Source of the DNA: Thermomicrobium sp. CFH 73360
GTDB lineage: Bacteria; Chloroflexota; Chloroflexia; Thermomicrobiales; Thermomicrobiaceae
DNA length: 64,000 nucleotides
Reading direction: 5' to 3'
NCBI RefSeq assembly: GCF_023806465.1
Contig: NZ_JAMSLS010000001.1
Coordinates: 620,001-684,000, forward strand
In this document: positions 1 to 9,009 of the stretch, piece by piece
Position numbering within the stretch: position 1 is the stretch's first letter
Layout: every line of letters starts with the position of its first letter
Position numbers and translations under genes: made by a program
Notes under the pieces: model-generated
The model's input: the letters and a program-made list of their open reading frames with translations, nothing else
Told to the model about the DNA's origin: nothing
Databases searched by the model: none

Positions 1-2
1 GA

Positions 3-314
3 ATTGATCTCTCGCTCTACTTAGGAGAAGAGCCGAACGAGCGCGGCGCACTCACTGACCTCCTTGGCCATTATCGGTTCGCCTTAACGCATGCGCCGCA
101 TGGTGAACCAGCAGAACCGAGCGATCGCCTTACTCCGGTCTTGACGGTCGAACTCGACTACAGCGGCTCTGAACTCGTCGAGGCGAACGATCATGTCGAC
201 GTGCTGTTCCTTGACCCGCAGGGTGAGCCGATCGTCCGGATGCACGCCCGGGCCGCCGAACTCCGTCTCATCGTCGAAGAACTCCAGACGATCGGCCGGG
301 ACGGTGGCTTCTGA
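3..314 (+). CDS. C-terminal part of an unrecognised protein
   Basis: An open frame enters from the left edge in the third frame and stops with TGA at 312-314, giving the last 103 residues of a protein. The segment is acidic and soluble-looking (it ends near LRLIVEELQTIGRDGGF), with no membrane segment or motif I recognise; a run around LTVELDYSG and VDVLFLDPQGEPI suggests beta strands. Codon use resembles the neighbouring genes, so I believe it is a real gene end. It converges on the CvpA-like gene, with a hairpin between them. Function unknown. Confidence 0.6.
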   Translation: MDLSLYLGEEPNERGALTDLLGHYRFALTHAPHGEPAEPSDRLTPVLTVELDYSGSELVEANDHVDVLFLDPQGEPIVRMHARAAELRLIVEELQTIGRDGGF

Positions 315-327
315 CTTTGAAGGGGAT

Positions 328-353
328 GGTCGCTCTCACGTAAGAGCGAGACC
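328..353. terminator. Hairpin between convergent genes
   Basis: GGTC-GCTCT (328-336) pairs with AGAGC-GA-GACC (343-353) around a CACGTA loop, with a two-base bulge. It lies between the convergent ends of the left-edge gene and the CvpA-like gene, the usual place for a shared terminator. There is no clear T-run on either side, so it may be Rho-assisted or only a stabilising hairpin. Confidence 0.45.
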
Positions 354-389
354 CTTCGAGCGGAGACTTGCCTCCGCCCGTGGCCAGCA

Positions 390-1271
390 TCACACTACAC
401 GTCCACAACGGGGGCAAAAGACCTCGGCGTCGCTGATATCCGCATGACAGTAGGGGCACCGCCCACCCGCAGGAAGCGGTGCGGCTGGTGTTGCTGAGCG
501 AGCCAGCACCGCAGTCTCCTGGTTTGCAAGATCACTCACCGCTCGCCCTCCGGTATCGGTTTGTTCAAGAGTCGGACGCAGGGGACGCGTCGGCTCCTCA
601 GCGGGACGGACCGGCTCGGTCTTATAGGCCGCTGCCGACGCGCGATAGCTCGATGGCATCCGCGGCGGAAGCGGTCGCGTTGGGGTGTGCTGGAGGGCAA
701 ATTCTGCCCCACCGCGGCTGACCTCGACCTCCTCTTCGACGGCCCGTGCACCAAGGACCGCCACCAGCACGATCACTGGTAGACTAAGGATCGCTCCGGC
801 CAGCAGCACCCACGGCATGCTTTCGCTGAGGATCCGGGCGACAAGCGCTTGCTCAAAGAGACCAGAAGGGAGACCACCGAGGAGATAAAGCCGGATAGCC
901 CGCAAGGCAAAGCCGAGGAGAAGCGTCCCGTTGGCGAAGGCAACGAGCGCACCCAGTAAGCGCCCAATGAGCCCGGGTTGTGGCGTAAGGATGACCGCGC
1001 TCGAACCATAGCCGATCAAGAACGTGCAGGCGACGAGCAGCAGTACTGCTGCGAGAAAGCTGGCAGCCCCCTCCCCTAGCCCAGTCCAGTCAGCAAGGTC
1101 GAGCCCCCACGGCTGCGCCCAGAACTCGCCAAGCGCAAAACCGAGCAGGATCCCGAGCGTCACGAACACCTCGCGCGCTGCACCACGCCAGAACCCGATC
1201 GGGACGAAGAGTGCCAGTAACACCAGGAGGAGGATGTCAAGAACGAGATAGAGCGTCACAACCAGTCCCAC
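390..1271 (-). CDS. CvpA-like membrane protein with C-terminal zinc ribbon
   Basis: About 290 residues. The first ~165 residues hold four to five hydrophobic helices laid out like the CvpA/colicin V production family (FWRGAAREVFVTLG is the typical loop after helix 1). A low-complexity proline/arginine-rich linker follows (about 180-265), and the last 25 residues form a zinc ribbon with CPYC and CPRC pairs. CvpA proteins sit in the inner membrane; their exact role is unsettled, with links to envelope homeostasis. The zinc ribbon tail on the cytoplasmic end is not part of the basic family. The first codon is GTG at 1269-1271; a GTG four codons later (1257-1259), preceded by GAGGTGG, may be the true start. 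It stands alone, downstream of the beta-oxidation operon on the same strand. Confidence 0.75.
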   Translation of the reverse strand: MGLVVTLYLVLDILLLVLLALFVPIGFWRGAAREVFVTLGILLGFALGEFWAQPWGLDLADWTGLGEGAASFLAAVLLLVACTFLIGYGSSAVILTPQPGLIGRLLGALVAFANGTLLLGFALRAIRLYLLGGLPSGLFEQALVARILSESMPWVLLAGAILSLPVIVLVAVLGARAVEEEVEVSRGGAEFALQHTPTRPLPPRMPSSYRASAAAYKTEPVRPAEEPTRPLRPTLEQTDTGGRAVSDLANQETAVLARSATPAAPLPAGGRCPYCHADISDAEVFCPRCGRVV

Positions 1272-1559
1272 CTCGCGGCAGCATGCTCACTCCGTGCCAA
1301 GCCTACCACGTGTCGGACATCCTTCGATACCTGTCCAGCGGTGAGCGGCACCGCCGGGGATACGACGGGTGCAACGGGAGTGACTTCTTTCTGTCTGCGC
1401 TGCCCCAACCCCGCTGTACACTGCCGTAACCGATGCAGTACGCAACACGCGCCATGCGCTGGCACGCGTTCCCTCGGTGAGTCACGAACTTCCTGTCTTG
1501 CATGCTTCACAAGGAGACGGGGCACACGCCGAGCAGTTGACGACTGGATACCACGCCGG

Positions 1560-2858
1560 TCACCGGACGAGCTGGAACACTCCCGCGAGGACGTCGCGAA
1601 GAAGGCGCGTCGGACGCAGATCGCGGATGAGTTCGCGGATGATCGTGCCGTACTTCTGCGCTTTTGGCGTGCCGTCCACCGTCAAATAGTGCTGGAATGC
1701 TCGCGTGAGCGCTTCGGGATACTCACGGAGGAGATACGGCCGCTGGTGTACAAATGGGGTCACATTACGAATGGTTTCCAAATCCGGCAGGATAAAGCTT
1801 TCCTCAAGCTTCTGCCAGTAACGGCTGAGAGCAAACGCCGAAAAATCGCCTACGGCACGAGCTTCCAGGATGGTTTCGGCAGCCAGCTTGCCAGAAATCA
1901 TGGCAAAGTTGGAACCTTCACGGCTCAAGGGATTAACGAAACCGGCCGCATCCCCAACGACGAGCGCACCGTCAGCGAAGAGGGTTGGCAGAGCTCGCCA
2001 GCCACCTTCGGGGATGAGGTGCGCACTGTACTCGACGAGTTCTGCTCCTTCAAGCAAGGGCGCAATCGCTGGGTGTCGCTTAAAACGGTCAAGCAGATCA
2101 CTCACATTGACCTCGTGGGTGATGAGGTCACTCAACAGCGCACCCGTACCGACCGACACCGTGTCGCGGTTCGTATATAAAAAGCCATAGCCAAGTAGAC
2201 CACCGGTGGAAGCACCGAACGCCTCGATTGCCACCCCGTGACCTGCTGAGACGCCAAATCGCCGCTCAATCTCTGTTTCCGAGAGTCGCAGAAGTTCCTT
2301 GGCAACGAGCGCTTGCTCTTCCGGTCGCCACTCGCGAGTGAGTCCCGCCTTCTGGGCCAAGAGAGAGTTCGCCCCATCAGCCAGAATGACAACGTCCGCA
2401 TAGAGCTCGCCTTGTTCGCCTGCACGAACGCCGACAATCCGCCCATCCTCCCAAAGGACGTCCTCGACTGTCACGCCAGTCGCCAGGAGTGCACCGGCGT
2501 TCTCTGCCTGTTGTGCAAACCACCGGTCCCACTCGGCCCGCAGAACACTAAAGGCATTATAGGGTGGCTGTCCAAAAGCCGGCGTTCGGTAGGTCACACC
2601 GAGAGCGTCCTCCTCGGTCAGGAGGAGATACCGCTGCTCGACGATCGCGCGCTCGAGTGGTGCCTCGCGCCAGAAGCCCGGGACGAGCTCCTCGGTCGGT
2701 TGACGATAGAGGATCCCGCCCATGACGTTCTTTGCGCCGGGATAGGCCCCACGCTCGAGCACGACAACTTCCACACCAGCACGTGCAAGCGTCAGTGCCG
2801 CCGCAACACCAGCTGGGCCTGCCCCGACAACAATAACCTCAACGCGCTCCTGGCTCAT
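1560..2858 (-). CDS. fixC: FixC-like FAD-dependent electron transfer flavoprotein-quinone oxidoreductase
   Basis: 432 residues, the normal size for FixC. The N-terminus carries a dinucleotide fold with VVGAGPAGVAAALTLARAG (residues 9-28) followed by the adenine-binding acid in VVLERG; a second FAD contact GDAAGFVNPLSREGSN lies in the C-terminal half. Members take electrons from reduced ETF and pass them to quinone (or, in nitrogen fixers, toward ferredoxin). I chose ATG 2858, two bases after the etfA stop, because it starts right at the conserved fold; an upstream extension would overlap etfA. No FixX ferredoxin gene follows. It is the last gene of the acyl-CoA dehydrogenase operon, which fits electron delivery from fatty acid oxidation to the respiratory quinone pool. 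A geranylgeranyl reductase-like role is a less likely alternative. Confidence 0.88.
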   Translation of the reverse strand: MSQERVEVIVVGAGPAGVAAALTLARAGVEVVVLERGAYPGAKNVMGGILYRQPTEELVPGFWREAPLERAIVEQRYLLLTEEDALGVTYRTPAFGQPPYNAFSVLRAEWDRWFAQQAENAGALLATGVTVEDVLWEDGRIVGVRAGEQGELYADVVILADGANSLLAQKAGLTREWRPEEQALVAKELLRLSETEIERRFGVSAGHGVAIEAFGASTGGLLGYGFLYTNRDTVSVGTGALLSDLITHEVNVSDLLDRFKRHPAIAPLLEGAELVEYSAHLIPEGGWRALPTLFADGALVVGDAAGFVNPLSREGSNFAMISGKLAAETILEARAVGDFSAFALSRYWQKLEESFILPDLETIRNVTPFVHQRPYLLREYPEALTRAFQHYLTVDGTPKAQKYGTIIRELIRDLRPTRLLRDVLAGVFQLVR

Positions 2859-2860
2859 CC

Positions 2861-3847
2861 TCAGCGCCCTCGCCGTTCGCGGAGCCGAGCAATGAGACGG
2901 GGAACCACCTCGTTCCAATCAGCAATGAGGGCAAAGTCGGCCATCTTGACGAGTGGTGCGTTGGGATCCCGATTGATGACGACAATCGTCTCACTGCCCT
3001 GCATACCAACAGTGTGCTGTACCGCACCGGAGACGCCGACCCCAAGATAGAGCCGCGGTCGCACCTGTTTCCCCGTCTGCCCGATCTGCTCGGCATGTGG
3101 TCGCCAGCCTAGGTCACTGACTGCTCGTGTACAGCCGAGTGCCCCGCCCAACAACTCTGTGAGTTGGGCAAGTTGCGCAAATGCCTCCGGACCACCGACA
3201 CCGCGTCCTCCGACCACCACGACAGGAGCATTCTCCAGATCGACCTGCCCACGTGGCTTCTCAACCATTCGTGTCATCCGTGCACGCTGGTCAGCAGGGG
3301 AAAAGGCCACAGTCAGGTCTTCAACCCTCGCCTGCTGACCACTTGGCTCCGGCGCTCGGTATGTTCCGGCACGGATCGTTGCGACTGCCGGACGAGCTCG
3401 GCTGGCACGAACTGTGGTCAAGAGCTTGCTCTGGTAGACAGGCCGAGTTGCTAGAAACTGCTCCGCCGTGACATCAAGCGACACGATGTCAGCGAAATGG
3501 GGTACGCCATGGCGTGCAGCAACCAGGGCCGCCACATCTCGTCCGAGGGTGGTACTTGGGAGGAGCGTGAGCGCTGGCTGGACGACGTCCCAAGCCGTCA
3601 AGACCACGCGCGCCATGACCGCTGCCACTGGATGCGCACAGTGTGGGTCATCAACCACGAGCACCCGCTCCGCCCCCAGGGTAGCAACCTGCTCAACGGC
3701 AGGAGCGATACCGTGCCCAACGACCAGTGCTGTGACCGGCCCGAGGGCATTTTGCACCGCTCCTGCTGCGCCAAAGAGCTCCAAGGAAGTTGCTCGTGCG
3801 GCACCGCCGGACGTCTCGACAAACACCAAAATCCCGCTGCTCTGCAT
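2861..3847 (-). CDS. etfA: Electron transfer flavoprotein alpha subunit
   Basis: 328 residues, typical for EtfA. The C-terminal FAD domain shows the family signature in the stretch LYLGVGVSGAVQHTVGMQGS (residues about 250-270) and the following VVINRDPNAPLVKMADF. With EtfB it forms the heterodimer that accepts electrons from acyl-CoA dehydrogenase and hands them to the FixC-like quinone oxidoreductase encoded next. The ATG at 3845-3847 is preceded by GAGGAGGGCC, a strong ribosome site, and lies ten bases after the etfB stop; the longer frame upstream would overlap etfB. Part of the six-gene minus-strand operon. Confidence 0.95.
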   Translation of the reverse strand: MQSSGILVFVETSGGAARATSLELFGAAGAVQNALGPVTALVVGHGIAPAVEQVATLGAERVLVVDDPHCAHPVAAVMARVVLTAWDVVQPALTLLPSTTLGRDVAALVAARHGVPHFADIVSLDVTAEQFLATRPVYQSKLLTTVRASRARPAVATIRAGTYRAPEPSGQQARVEDLTVAFSPADQRARMTRMVEKPRGQVDLENAPVVVVGGRGVGGPEAFAQLAQLTELLGGALGCTRAVSDLGWRPHAEQIGQTGKQVRPRLYLGVGVSGAVQHTVGMQGSETIVVINRDPNAPLVKMADFALIADWNEVVPRLIARLRERRGR

Positions 3848-3857
3848 CAGGCCCTCC

Positions 3858-4622
3858 TCAGCCCAGGAGACCACGCGACTCGAGGAAGGTCAGCAGGCGT
3901 TCCACGGCCTCGTCCGGTGGCACATCCTGTACCACTACACCGGCTGCCTTGGCCACGGGCTGACTCAACCCCTCCCACTGCACGAGTGGCTGCAGCGCCT
4001 CGTCGCTGAGTCCAAGATCAGCCGCAGTGAGATGCTCAACCGGCTTCCGGCGGGCATCCATAATCCCGCGCAAAGTGGGCAGACGAGGCTGAGGCAATGC
4101 CGAGAGCGCACACAGGACAACTGGTGGCGCCACCTCCTGAAACTGGTGGCCGTCCTCGATCTCTCGCTCGATCTCAAACACCCCGTCGCGGAACTCCCAC
4201 CCAACAACATTGCTCACCAGCGGGAGATCGAGCTGCGCGGCAACCGCCGGACCGACATTCCCCGTTCCCGAGTCACTCGTTTCCTGCCCGCACCAGATCA
4301 CATCAGGCTGTTCACGCTGCAACCAGGCCACGAGTGCTCTCGCGGTGGTCCAGGCATCACCGGGCAACCCATCTCCTTCCAGATTGACCGCCCGATCTGC
4401 ACCCATCGCCAGAGCTCGATTGAGCGCATCGCGCGCCGTGCCAACGCTGGCCACGATGACCTCCCCACCAACTTGCTCGCGGAGACGCAGTGCCGCCTCG
4501 AGTGCATAGAGGTCATACTCGTTGGCCACCCTTTGAATTCCGGGGACCAGATCACCGAGTCGCGGATCATAGCGGACAGCGTTAGGGTCTGGCACTTCTT
4601 TGAGCAGCACCACGATCTTCAT
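3858..4622 (-). CDS. etfB: Electron transfer flavoprotein beta subunit
   Basis: 254 residues, normal for EtfB. It opens with MKIVVLLKEVPDPNAVRYD, and the family signature lies around residues 115-140 (CGQETSDSGTGNVGPAVAAQ), which shapes the AMP/FAD interface. The gene partners etfA immediately downstream. Start ATG at 4620-4622 was chosen because it matches the conserved N-terminus; the frame remains open a further 25 codons upstream but overlaps the crotonase end and is not conserved-looking. Reaction: one-electron shuttle from acyl-CoA dehydrogenase FAD to the ETF-quinone oxidoreductase. Confidence 0.95.
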   Translation of the reverse strand: MKIVVLLKEVPDPNAVRYDPRLGDLVPGIQRVANEYDLYALEAALRLREQVGGEVIVASVGTARDALNRALAMGADRAVNLEGDGLPGDAWTTARALVAWLQREQPDVIWCGQETSDSGTGNVGPAVAAQLDLPLVSNVVGWEFRDGVFEIEREIEDGHQFQEVAPPVVLCALSALPQPRLPTLRGIMDARRKPVEHLTAADLGLSDEALQPLVQWEGLSQPVAKAAGVVVQDVPPDEAVERLLTFLESRGLLG

Positions 4623-4693
4623 ACACACTCCATCCCAGTCCGAGGACCATTTGTAGCGCCCTTGGGCAGTGCAGTATCTCCGGGCATGAGACC

Positions 4694-5467
4694 TCATCGA
4701 CCGCGGAACTGTGGCTGTCGTTTCTCGAGGAAAGCTCGCATCCCCTCACGTTGATCTTCGGTGGTGAAGGCGTAGGCAAAGCACTGCCGCTCGTAGGCAA
4801 GACCTGCCGCAAGCCCGTGCTCGTCGCCGAAGCGCGTTGCCGCCTTGGTGAGGCGGACTGCGACGGGACCATTGGCTGCGATTTGCTGTGCGAGCTGCCA
4901 TGCCCGATCGAGGAGCTCAGCCGCAGGATACACCGCATTGACCAAGCCGATCCGCAGCGCTTCGTCAGCCGTGATCCGTCGACCTGTATACAGGAGTTCA
5001 CGTGCAATCCCTGGCGGAACGAGCCGTGGCAAGCGCTGCGAGCCGCCCCAACCTGGGGGAATACCAAGCTTCACCTCGGGTTGTCCGAACACTGCACGGT
5101 CGCTAGCCAGGCGGATATCGCAGGCGAGGGCGATCTCACACCCACCACCGAGTGCGTACCCATTCACCACCGCGATCACCGGCTGGGGAGCCTCTTCGAT
5201 TGCCCGACACACCGCATGGCCGAGCTCGGCGAAGGCTAAAGCCTCAGCAGGTGACTTTTCTGCCATCTCACTGATATCGGCTCCGGCGATGAAAGCGCGC
5301 TCGCCAGCACCAGTCAGCAACATGACGCAGGTGGACTCGTCAGCTGCCAACTCCCGGAGGGTTTCCAACAGTGCACGGAGCGTCGGCGTGTCGAGTGCAT
5401 TCAGGCGCTCGGGCCGATCCACTGTGATCAGAGCAATGCGCTCCTGGCGCGTGACTGTAATGCTCAT
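4694..5467 (-). CDS. Enoyl-CoA hydratase / crotonase family protein
   Basis: 257 residues, the classic crotonase length. The oxyanion-hole segment FIAGADISEM is at residues 59-68, and both catalytic glutamates of true enoyl-CoA hydratases are in place: E111 in GGGCEIALACD and E131 in GQPEVKLGIPPG, twenty residues apart as in the rat enzyme. This supports syn-hydration of trans-2-enoyl-CoA to 3-hydroxyacyl-CoA, the step after the acyl-CoA dehydrogenase of the same operon. Its ATG overlaps the stop of the upstream gamma-carbonic anhydrase-like gene in an ATGA, indicating coupled translation. Substrate chain length cannot be read from the sequence. Confidence 0.92.
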   Translation of the reverse strand: MSITVTRQERIALITVDRPERLNALDTPTLRALLETLRELAADESTCVMLLTGAGERAFIAGADISEMAEKSPAEALAFAELGHAVCRAIEEAPQPVIAVVNGYALGGGCEIALACDIRLASDRAVFGQPEVKLGIPPGWGGSQRLPRLVPPGIARELLYTGRRITADEALRIGLVNAVYPAAELLDRAWQLAQQIAANGPVAVRLTKAATRFGDEHGLAAGLAYERQCFAYAFTTEDQREGMRAFLEKRQPQFRGR

Positions 5468-6006
5468 GGTTCTCCTCCCCTATCGCCAGCCAAGAGCGCT
5501 CGGAACTCCTGAGCACGTTCAGCATAGCGTTGGGCCCGTCCGAGCAAGGCTAGGCGCTCCTCGGCGCTCACTTCGCGCCGGATACGGGCCGGAATACCCA
5601 TCGCTACGGCTCCTGGAGGGATCTCCATCCCTTCTGGAACCACGGCGCCAGCCGCCACGACGGCCCCCGCACCAACGCGTGAACCGGTCAAAAGAACCGC
5701 TCCCATCCCGATCTGAGCCCCTGCGCCGACCACGGCACCATGGACAATGGCGCCGTGGCCGACCGTGACGTCGTCCTCGAGCACCACGGGGAATCCCTCG
5801 TCGAGGTGGACAATGACCCCTTCCTGGAGATTCACACGCGCCCCAAGGCGGATCGGGCCGATATCCCCCCGTACCACGACCCCAAACCACAGACTCGAGC
5901 CTGGTCCTACGACGACGTCACCGATGACAACTGCAGTCGGTGCGACAAAGACGTCATCGGCTAGCTGTGGTTTTTTGCCCCGATAGGCGAGAATGAGTGG
6001 CTGCAT
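5464..6006 (-). CDS. Gamma-carbonic anhydrase / PaaY-like left-handed beta-helix protein
   Basis: 180 residues beginning MQPLILAYRG. Hexapeptide repeats from about residue 20 to 140 (for example VVIGDVVVGPGSSLWFGVVV and IVHGAVVGAGAQIGMGAVLL) define a left-handed beta-helix trimer. The metal-ligand histidines of gamma-class carbonic anhydrases are seen in IVHLDE, VGHGAIVHG. In the YrdA/PaaY branch the activity is often weak carbonic anhydrase or acyl-CoA thioesterase. Its place between acyl-CoA dehydrogenase and crotonase genes favours a PaaY-like CoA-salvage role, though this is inference. The start at 6004-6006 overlaps nothing and comes one base before the acyl-CoA dehydrogenase stop region; the longer frame would run inside that gene. 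Confidence 0.85.
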   Translation of the reverse strand: MQPLILAYRGKKPQLADDVFVAPTAVVIGDVVVGPGSSLWFGVVVRGDIGPIRLGARVNLQEGVIVHLDEGFPVVLEDDVTVGHGAIVHGAVVGAGAQIGMGAVLLTGSRVGAGAVVAAGAVVPEGMEIPPGAVAMGIPARIRREVSAEERLALLGRAQRYAERAQEFRALLAGDRGGEP

Positions 6007-6007
6007 C

Positions 6008-7219
6008 TTAGCTCCGCATTGCCAACGTCTCGTACCCCTGAGCCGGTGGTTGTGGGCAGCGGAGTGGCTTATCGACCCGATACCCGAGGGCGTACTCCGC
6101 TTGGAGAAGCGTGTGGATCTCACGAGTCCCCTCGTAGATCACCGCGCCGCGAGCATTTCGGAGATAGCGCTCGACCGGATACTCGCTGGAATAACCATAT
6201 GCACCGTGAATCTGAACCGCGTCGTTGGCCGCTTCAAACGCGCAGTCGCAGGCGTGCCACTTGGCGAGTGAGGTCTCACGCGTATTGCGAATCCCACGGT
6301 TCTTGAGCTCGGCAGCACGGAAGACGAGCAGTCGCGACGTCTCATAGCCACGAACCATCTTGGCAATCATTTGCTGCACCAGTTGGAAACGCCCGATTTC
6401 CTGTCCAAAGGCCTGCCGCTCATGGCAGTACTTCACGCTCGCCTCCAGGCAGGCCCGGATGAGCCCGCAGGCACCGGCGGCGACAGTAAAGCGTCCTTGG
6501 TCGATCGCACTCATCGCGATCTTAAAACCCTCGCCCGGCTCACCGATCATATTCTCAGCCGGTACGCGGACATTCTGCAGGGAGATCCAACCGGTATCTC
6601 CAGCACGCACGCCCAGCTTACCGTGGATGGAGCCAGTGGTCAGGCCGGGAGTCCCGCGCTCCACCATGAAGGCACAGAGGCCACGGTGGCCCAGGGTTGG
6701 ATCAAGTGTGGCAAAGATGAGGAAGTGATCGGCAGTGTTGGCGAGTGAGATCCACATCTTCTCGCCGTTCAGGACGTATGAATCACCGTTCCGAACGGCT
6801 CGTGTTTGGATGTGTCCGGCATCGGATCCCGCGCCAGGCTCGGTTAGGGCGAACGTTGCCAGCTTTTCGCCTCGCGCTTGAGGAACGAGCCAGCGCTGCT
6901 TTTGCTCCTCCGTACCCCACTGGAGCAGCGTGAGGCTATTCAGTCCGACATGGACACTGATGGCAACGCGCAAGAAGGTATCGACCGCTTCGAGTTCCTC
7001 GCAGACGAGGGCAAGGGCCACGTAGTCAAAACCACCGCCACCGTAACGCTCAGGAATCGGCAAACCTAAGAGCCCGAGTTCACCCATCCGGCGATAGATC
7101 TCAGGATGGTACTCACCCTGAGCATCCCACTCCCGGATAAAAGGTGCAACTTCCCGCTGCGCCCACTCGCGGACCATGTCGCGAACTTGGATCTGTTCGG
7201 GCGTGAATTCAAAGTCCAT
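6008..7219 (-). CDS. Acyl-CoA dehydrogenase
   Basis: 403 residues, normal for the family. N-terminal helical domain with FTPEQIQVRDMVREWAQ, then signature 1 FALTEPGAGSDAG (residues 123-135) contacting FAD and substrate, and a C-terminal HGAYGYSSEYPVERYLR followed by IYEGT, where E363 is the expected catalytic base (the position of E376 in medium-chain enzymes). It oxidises acyl-CoA to trans-2-enoyl-CoA, passing electrons to ETF, whose genes follow. First gene of the operon, behind a TTGTGA-17-TATACT promoter; ATG at 7217-7219 follows GTGGGAGGTCAACC. A glutaryl-CoA or short-chain preference cannot be decided. Confidence 0.93.
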   Translation of the reverse strand: MDFEFTPEQIQVRDMVREWAQREVAPFIREWDAQGEYHPEIYRRMGELGLLGLPIPERYGGGGFDYVALALVCEELEAVDTFLRVAISVHVGLNSLTLLQWGTEEQKQRWLVPQARGEKLATFALTEPGAGSDAGHIQTRAVRNGDSYVLNGEKMWISLANTADHFLIFATLDPTLGHRGLCAFMVERGTPGLTTGSIHGKLGVRAGDTGWISLQNVRVPAENMIGEPGEGFKIAMSAIDQGRFTVAAGACGLIRACLEASVKYCHERQAFGQEIGRFQLVQQMIAKMVRGYETSRLLVFRAAELKNRGIRNTRETSLAKWHACDCAFEAANDAVQIHGAYGYSSEYPVERYLRNARGAVIYEGTREIHTLLQAEYALGYRVDKPLRCPQPPAQGYETLAMRS

Positions 7220-7278
7220 GGTTGACCTCCCACCAGTGCCGCGTTATCGGCGTGCCGGGGCGGCACCATCCGGCGGGC

Positions 7279-7307
7279 AGTATAGGACAGTGTCAGGTCG
7301 CTCACAA
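7279..7307 (-). promoter_or_regulatory. Sigma70-type promoter of the beta-oxidation operon
   Basis: On the minus strand TTGTGA (7307-7302) and TATACT (7284-7279) are separated by exactly 17 bases, about 60 bases upstream of the acyl-CoA dehydrogenase start. Both boxes are close to consensus. Nothing resembling a FadR-type palindrome is obvious beside it. Confidence 0.6.
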
Positions 7308-7855
7308 GCGGGACGAGTCGTGCTCCACCCCGGGAACCATAACGCGGTCTGACCGTCTGCCATCGGTACTTCTCTCGTCGAGCGAGAGATCCGCCAAACC
7401 TTGCCTCCGCCAGTACCGCAGAAAGCCTGAAAGACACAGAAGGACTCTGTTGGACGAGATCGTTGCGTACTGGTAGGTTGTCGCGGGCTTGGAACTTCGC
7501 GGATTCGAACCGTACGCAAGCAGCCGTCCGTTTCTCGCACGGGCGAGGCATTCCCCTCCCTGATGAACGAGGGGCGCGATCATGTCCCCAGACAGAACGG
7601 CTACGTACCCTGCCCAAGAGACTTCCGCAACGGTGCGAGGCACTTTCGGCAGAATCGTTTCACTATCTGTCAGGTTACACGCGAAGCGAACGCGATAGAC
7701 TACGCCCATAACGAGAAGCGATACGGGAAAGGATCGGAGAGGACGCAAAGGTAGCGGAGAAGCGCTCACCGACCACTGTCGAGCCACGTCACTCGACAGC
7801 AAGTTCTCGTCGTGGGCAAAGTGGGTGCCGCAGCATGAGGCCGAAGGAGATCCGG
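7308..7855. other. Intergenic region, no gene seen
   Basis: The stretch separates two divergent genes. Several open frames exist on the minus strand but none has recognisable protein character. A GGATTCGAACC near 7502 resembles a tRNA T-arm but no cloverleaf folds around it. The plus-strand gene's ribosome site GAAGGAGATCC sits at 7843-7853. Confidence 0.5.
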
Positions 7856-8980
7856 ATGGGTGACAACCGGTTCCACCTGGCACTTGTTGTCCCAGCCCAG
7901 CCGCCAGCATTCGGGATCATTGGGCTGGTGCGTCTGGCACGTCTCCTCGGGTACGACGCGGTCATGGTCTGGGATCACCTCCAAAACTTTGTCCCTCGCG
8001 TTCTCTGGACGCCGCGGACAACCTGGATGGCACGGCTGCAACAGAGCCCCCACCCCTACTATGACTTTGCCACGCTCCTTGGGTACCTCAGTGCCCACGC
8101 CGGGCGACTCCGCCTCGGCGTGGGCGTCACCGACGTGATCCGCCGCCATCCAGTTCTCCTTGCTCAGACCATGCTGACGCTCGCGCACTTTGCCAAGCGC
8201 CCACCGATTCTGGGTCTGGGTGCTGGAGAAGCGGAGAATCTCACCCCCTACGGCTTTCCGTTCGACCAGCCGGTGACTCGTCTCGAAGAAGCGCTCGGCC
8301 TCCTCCGCTGCTGCTTGGATAACCCCGGTGAGATCCGCTTCTTTGGTCGCTTCTATCACGTGCCAGACGGGATCTTTGAGCTCACTGCACCGCGAGGACG
8401 GAAACCCGAGCTCTGGCTTGGCGCGCATGGCCCGCGCATGCTCGAACTCACTGGACGCTACGCTGACGGCTGGTACCCGAACTGGATTGCAACACCGGAG
8501 GAATACGCCCAGAAACTGGCGATAATCCGCGCCGCTGCAGCTCGCGCTGGGCGCAACCCCGAGGCTCTTTGCCCTGGGATGCAAGCACCACTCCTGCTCG
8601 CACCCACGGAGCGGGCAGCCCGGGCACTTCTCTCCCATCCGGCATTACGCCTGACGGCGCTCCTTCTGCCAGCCGCCGATTGGGAAGCGCTTGGCCACAA
8701 ACACCCGCTCGGCGAACGATTCCGTGGCTATCTCGACTTTGTTCCAGAGCGCCTCACACCTGAGGAACTTCGGCGCGCTCTCCGGGTTGTTCCACCAGAA
8801 CTCGTCGAGCGGAGCTTCCTTTGGGGGACACCGAATCAGGTAGTCGAGCGTATCCGGGCCTACCGTGCTGCCGGCCTCCGCTTTTTGAGTGTGCTGCCCG
8901 CCTCGGCCCTCCGCTCGCCCGGGGCCGCGCTCTGGACCTTCCTCGCACTGCGGCACCTGCGACGAGCGCTGCGGGACTGA
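7856..8980 (+). CDS. LLM-class (luciferase-like) flavin/F420-dependent oxidoreductase
   Basis: 374 residues. The TIM-barrel features of the bacterial luciferase superfamily are visible: MVWDHLQNF (residues about 36-44), RLGVGVTDVIRRHP, and PPILGLGAGEAENLTPYGFP, which strongly resembles F420-dependent reductases such as methylene-tetrahydromethanopterin reductase and glucose-6-phosphate dehydrogenase relatives. The family transfers hydride between reduced flavin or F420 and varied substrates; the substrate here is unknown, and F420 use is inferred. The ATG at 7856 was preferred to one at 7835 because GGAG lies six bases upstream of it. The gene stands alone. Confidence 0.85.
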   Translation: MGDNRFHLALVVPAQPPAFGIIGLVRLARLLGYDAVMVWDHLQNFVPRVLWTPRTTWMARLQQSPHPYYDFATLLGYLSAHAGRLRLGVGVTDVIRRHPVLLAQTMLTLAHFAKRPPILGLGAGEAENLTPYGFPFDQPVTRLEEALGLLRCCLDNPGEIRFFGRFYHVPDGIFELTAPRGRKPELWLGAHGPRMLELTGRYADGWYPNWIATPEEYAQKLAIIRAAAARAGRNPEALCPGMQAPLLLAPTERAARALLSHPALRLTALLLPAADWEALGHKHPLGERFRGYLDFVPERLTPEELRRALRVVPPELVERSFLWGTPNQVVERIRAYRAAGLRFLSVLPASALRSPGAALWTFLALRHLRRALRD

Positions 8981-9009
8981 CCGTACACGACGTCGTTGGG
9001 AAAGAGCTT

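Noticed and set aside
1341-2180. Long plus-strand open frame of 279 codons
   Set aside because: It runs antisense to the FixC-like gene and its translation has no family character; the minus-strand protein is clearly real.
3468-4754. Plus-strand open frame of 428 codons
   Set aside because: It is the antisense shadow of etfA/etfB, which have clear signatures.
7440-7560. GGATTCGAACC near 7502 looking like a tRNA T-arm
   Set aside because: No acceptor or anticodon stem can be built around it on either strand.
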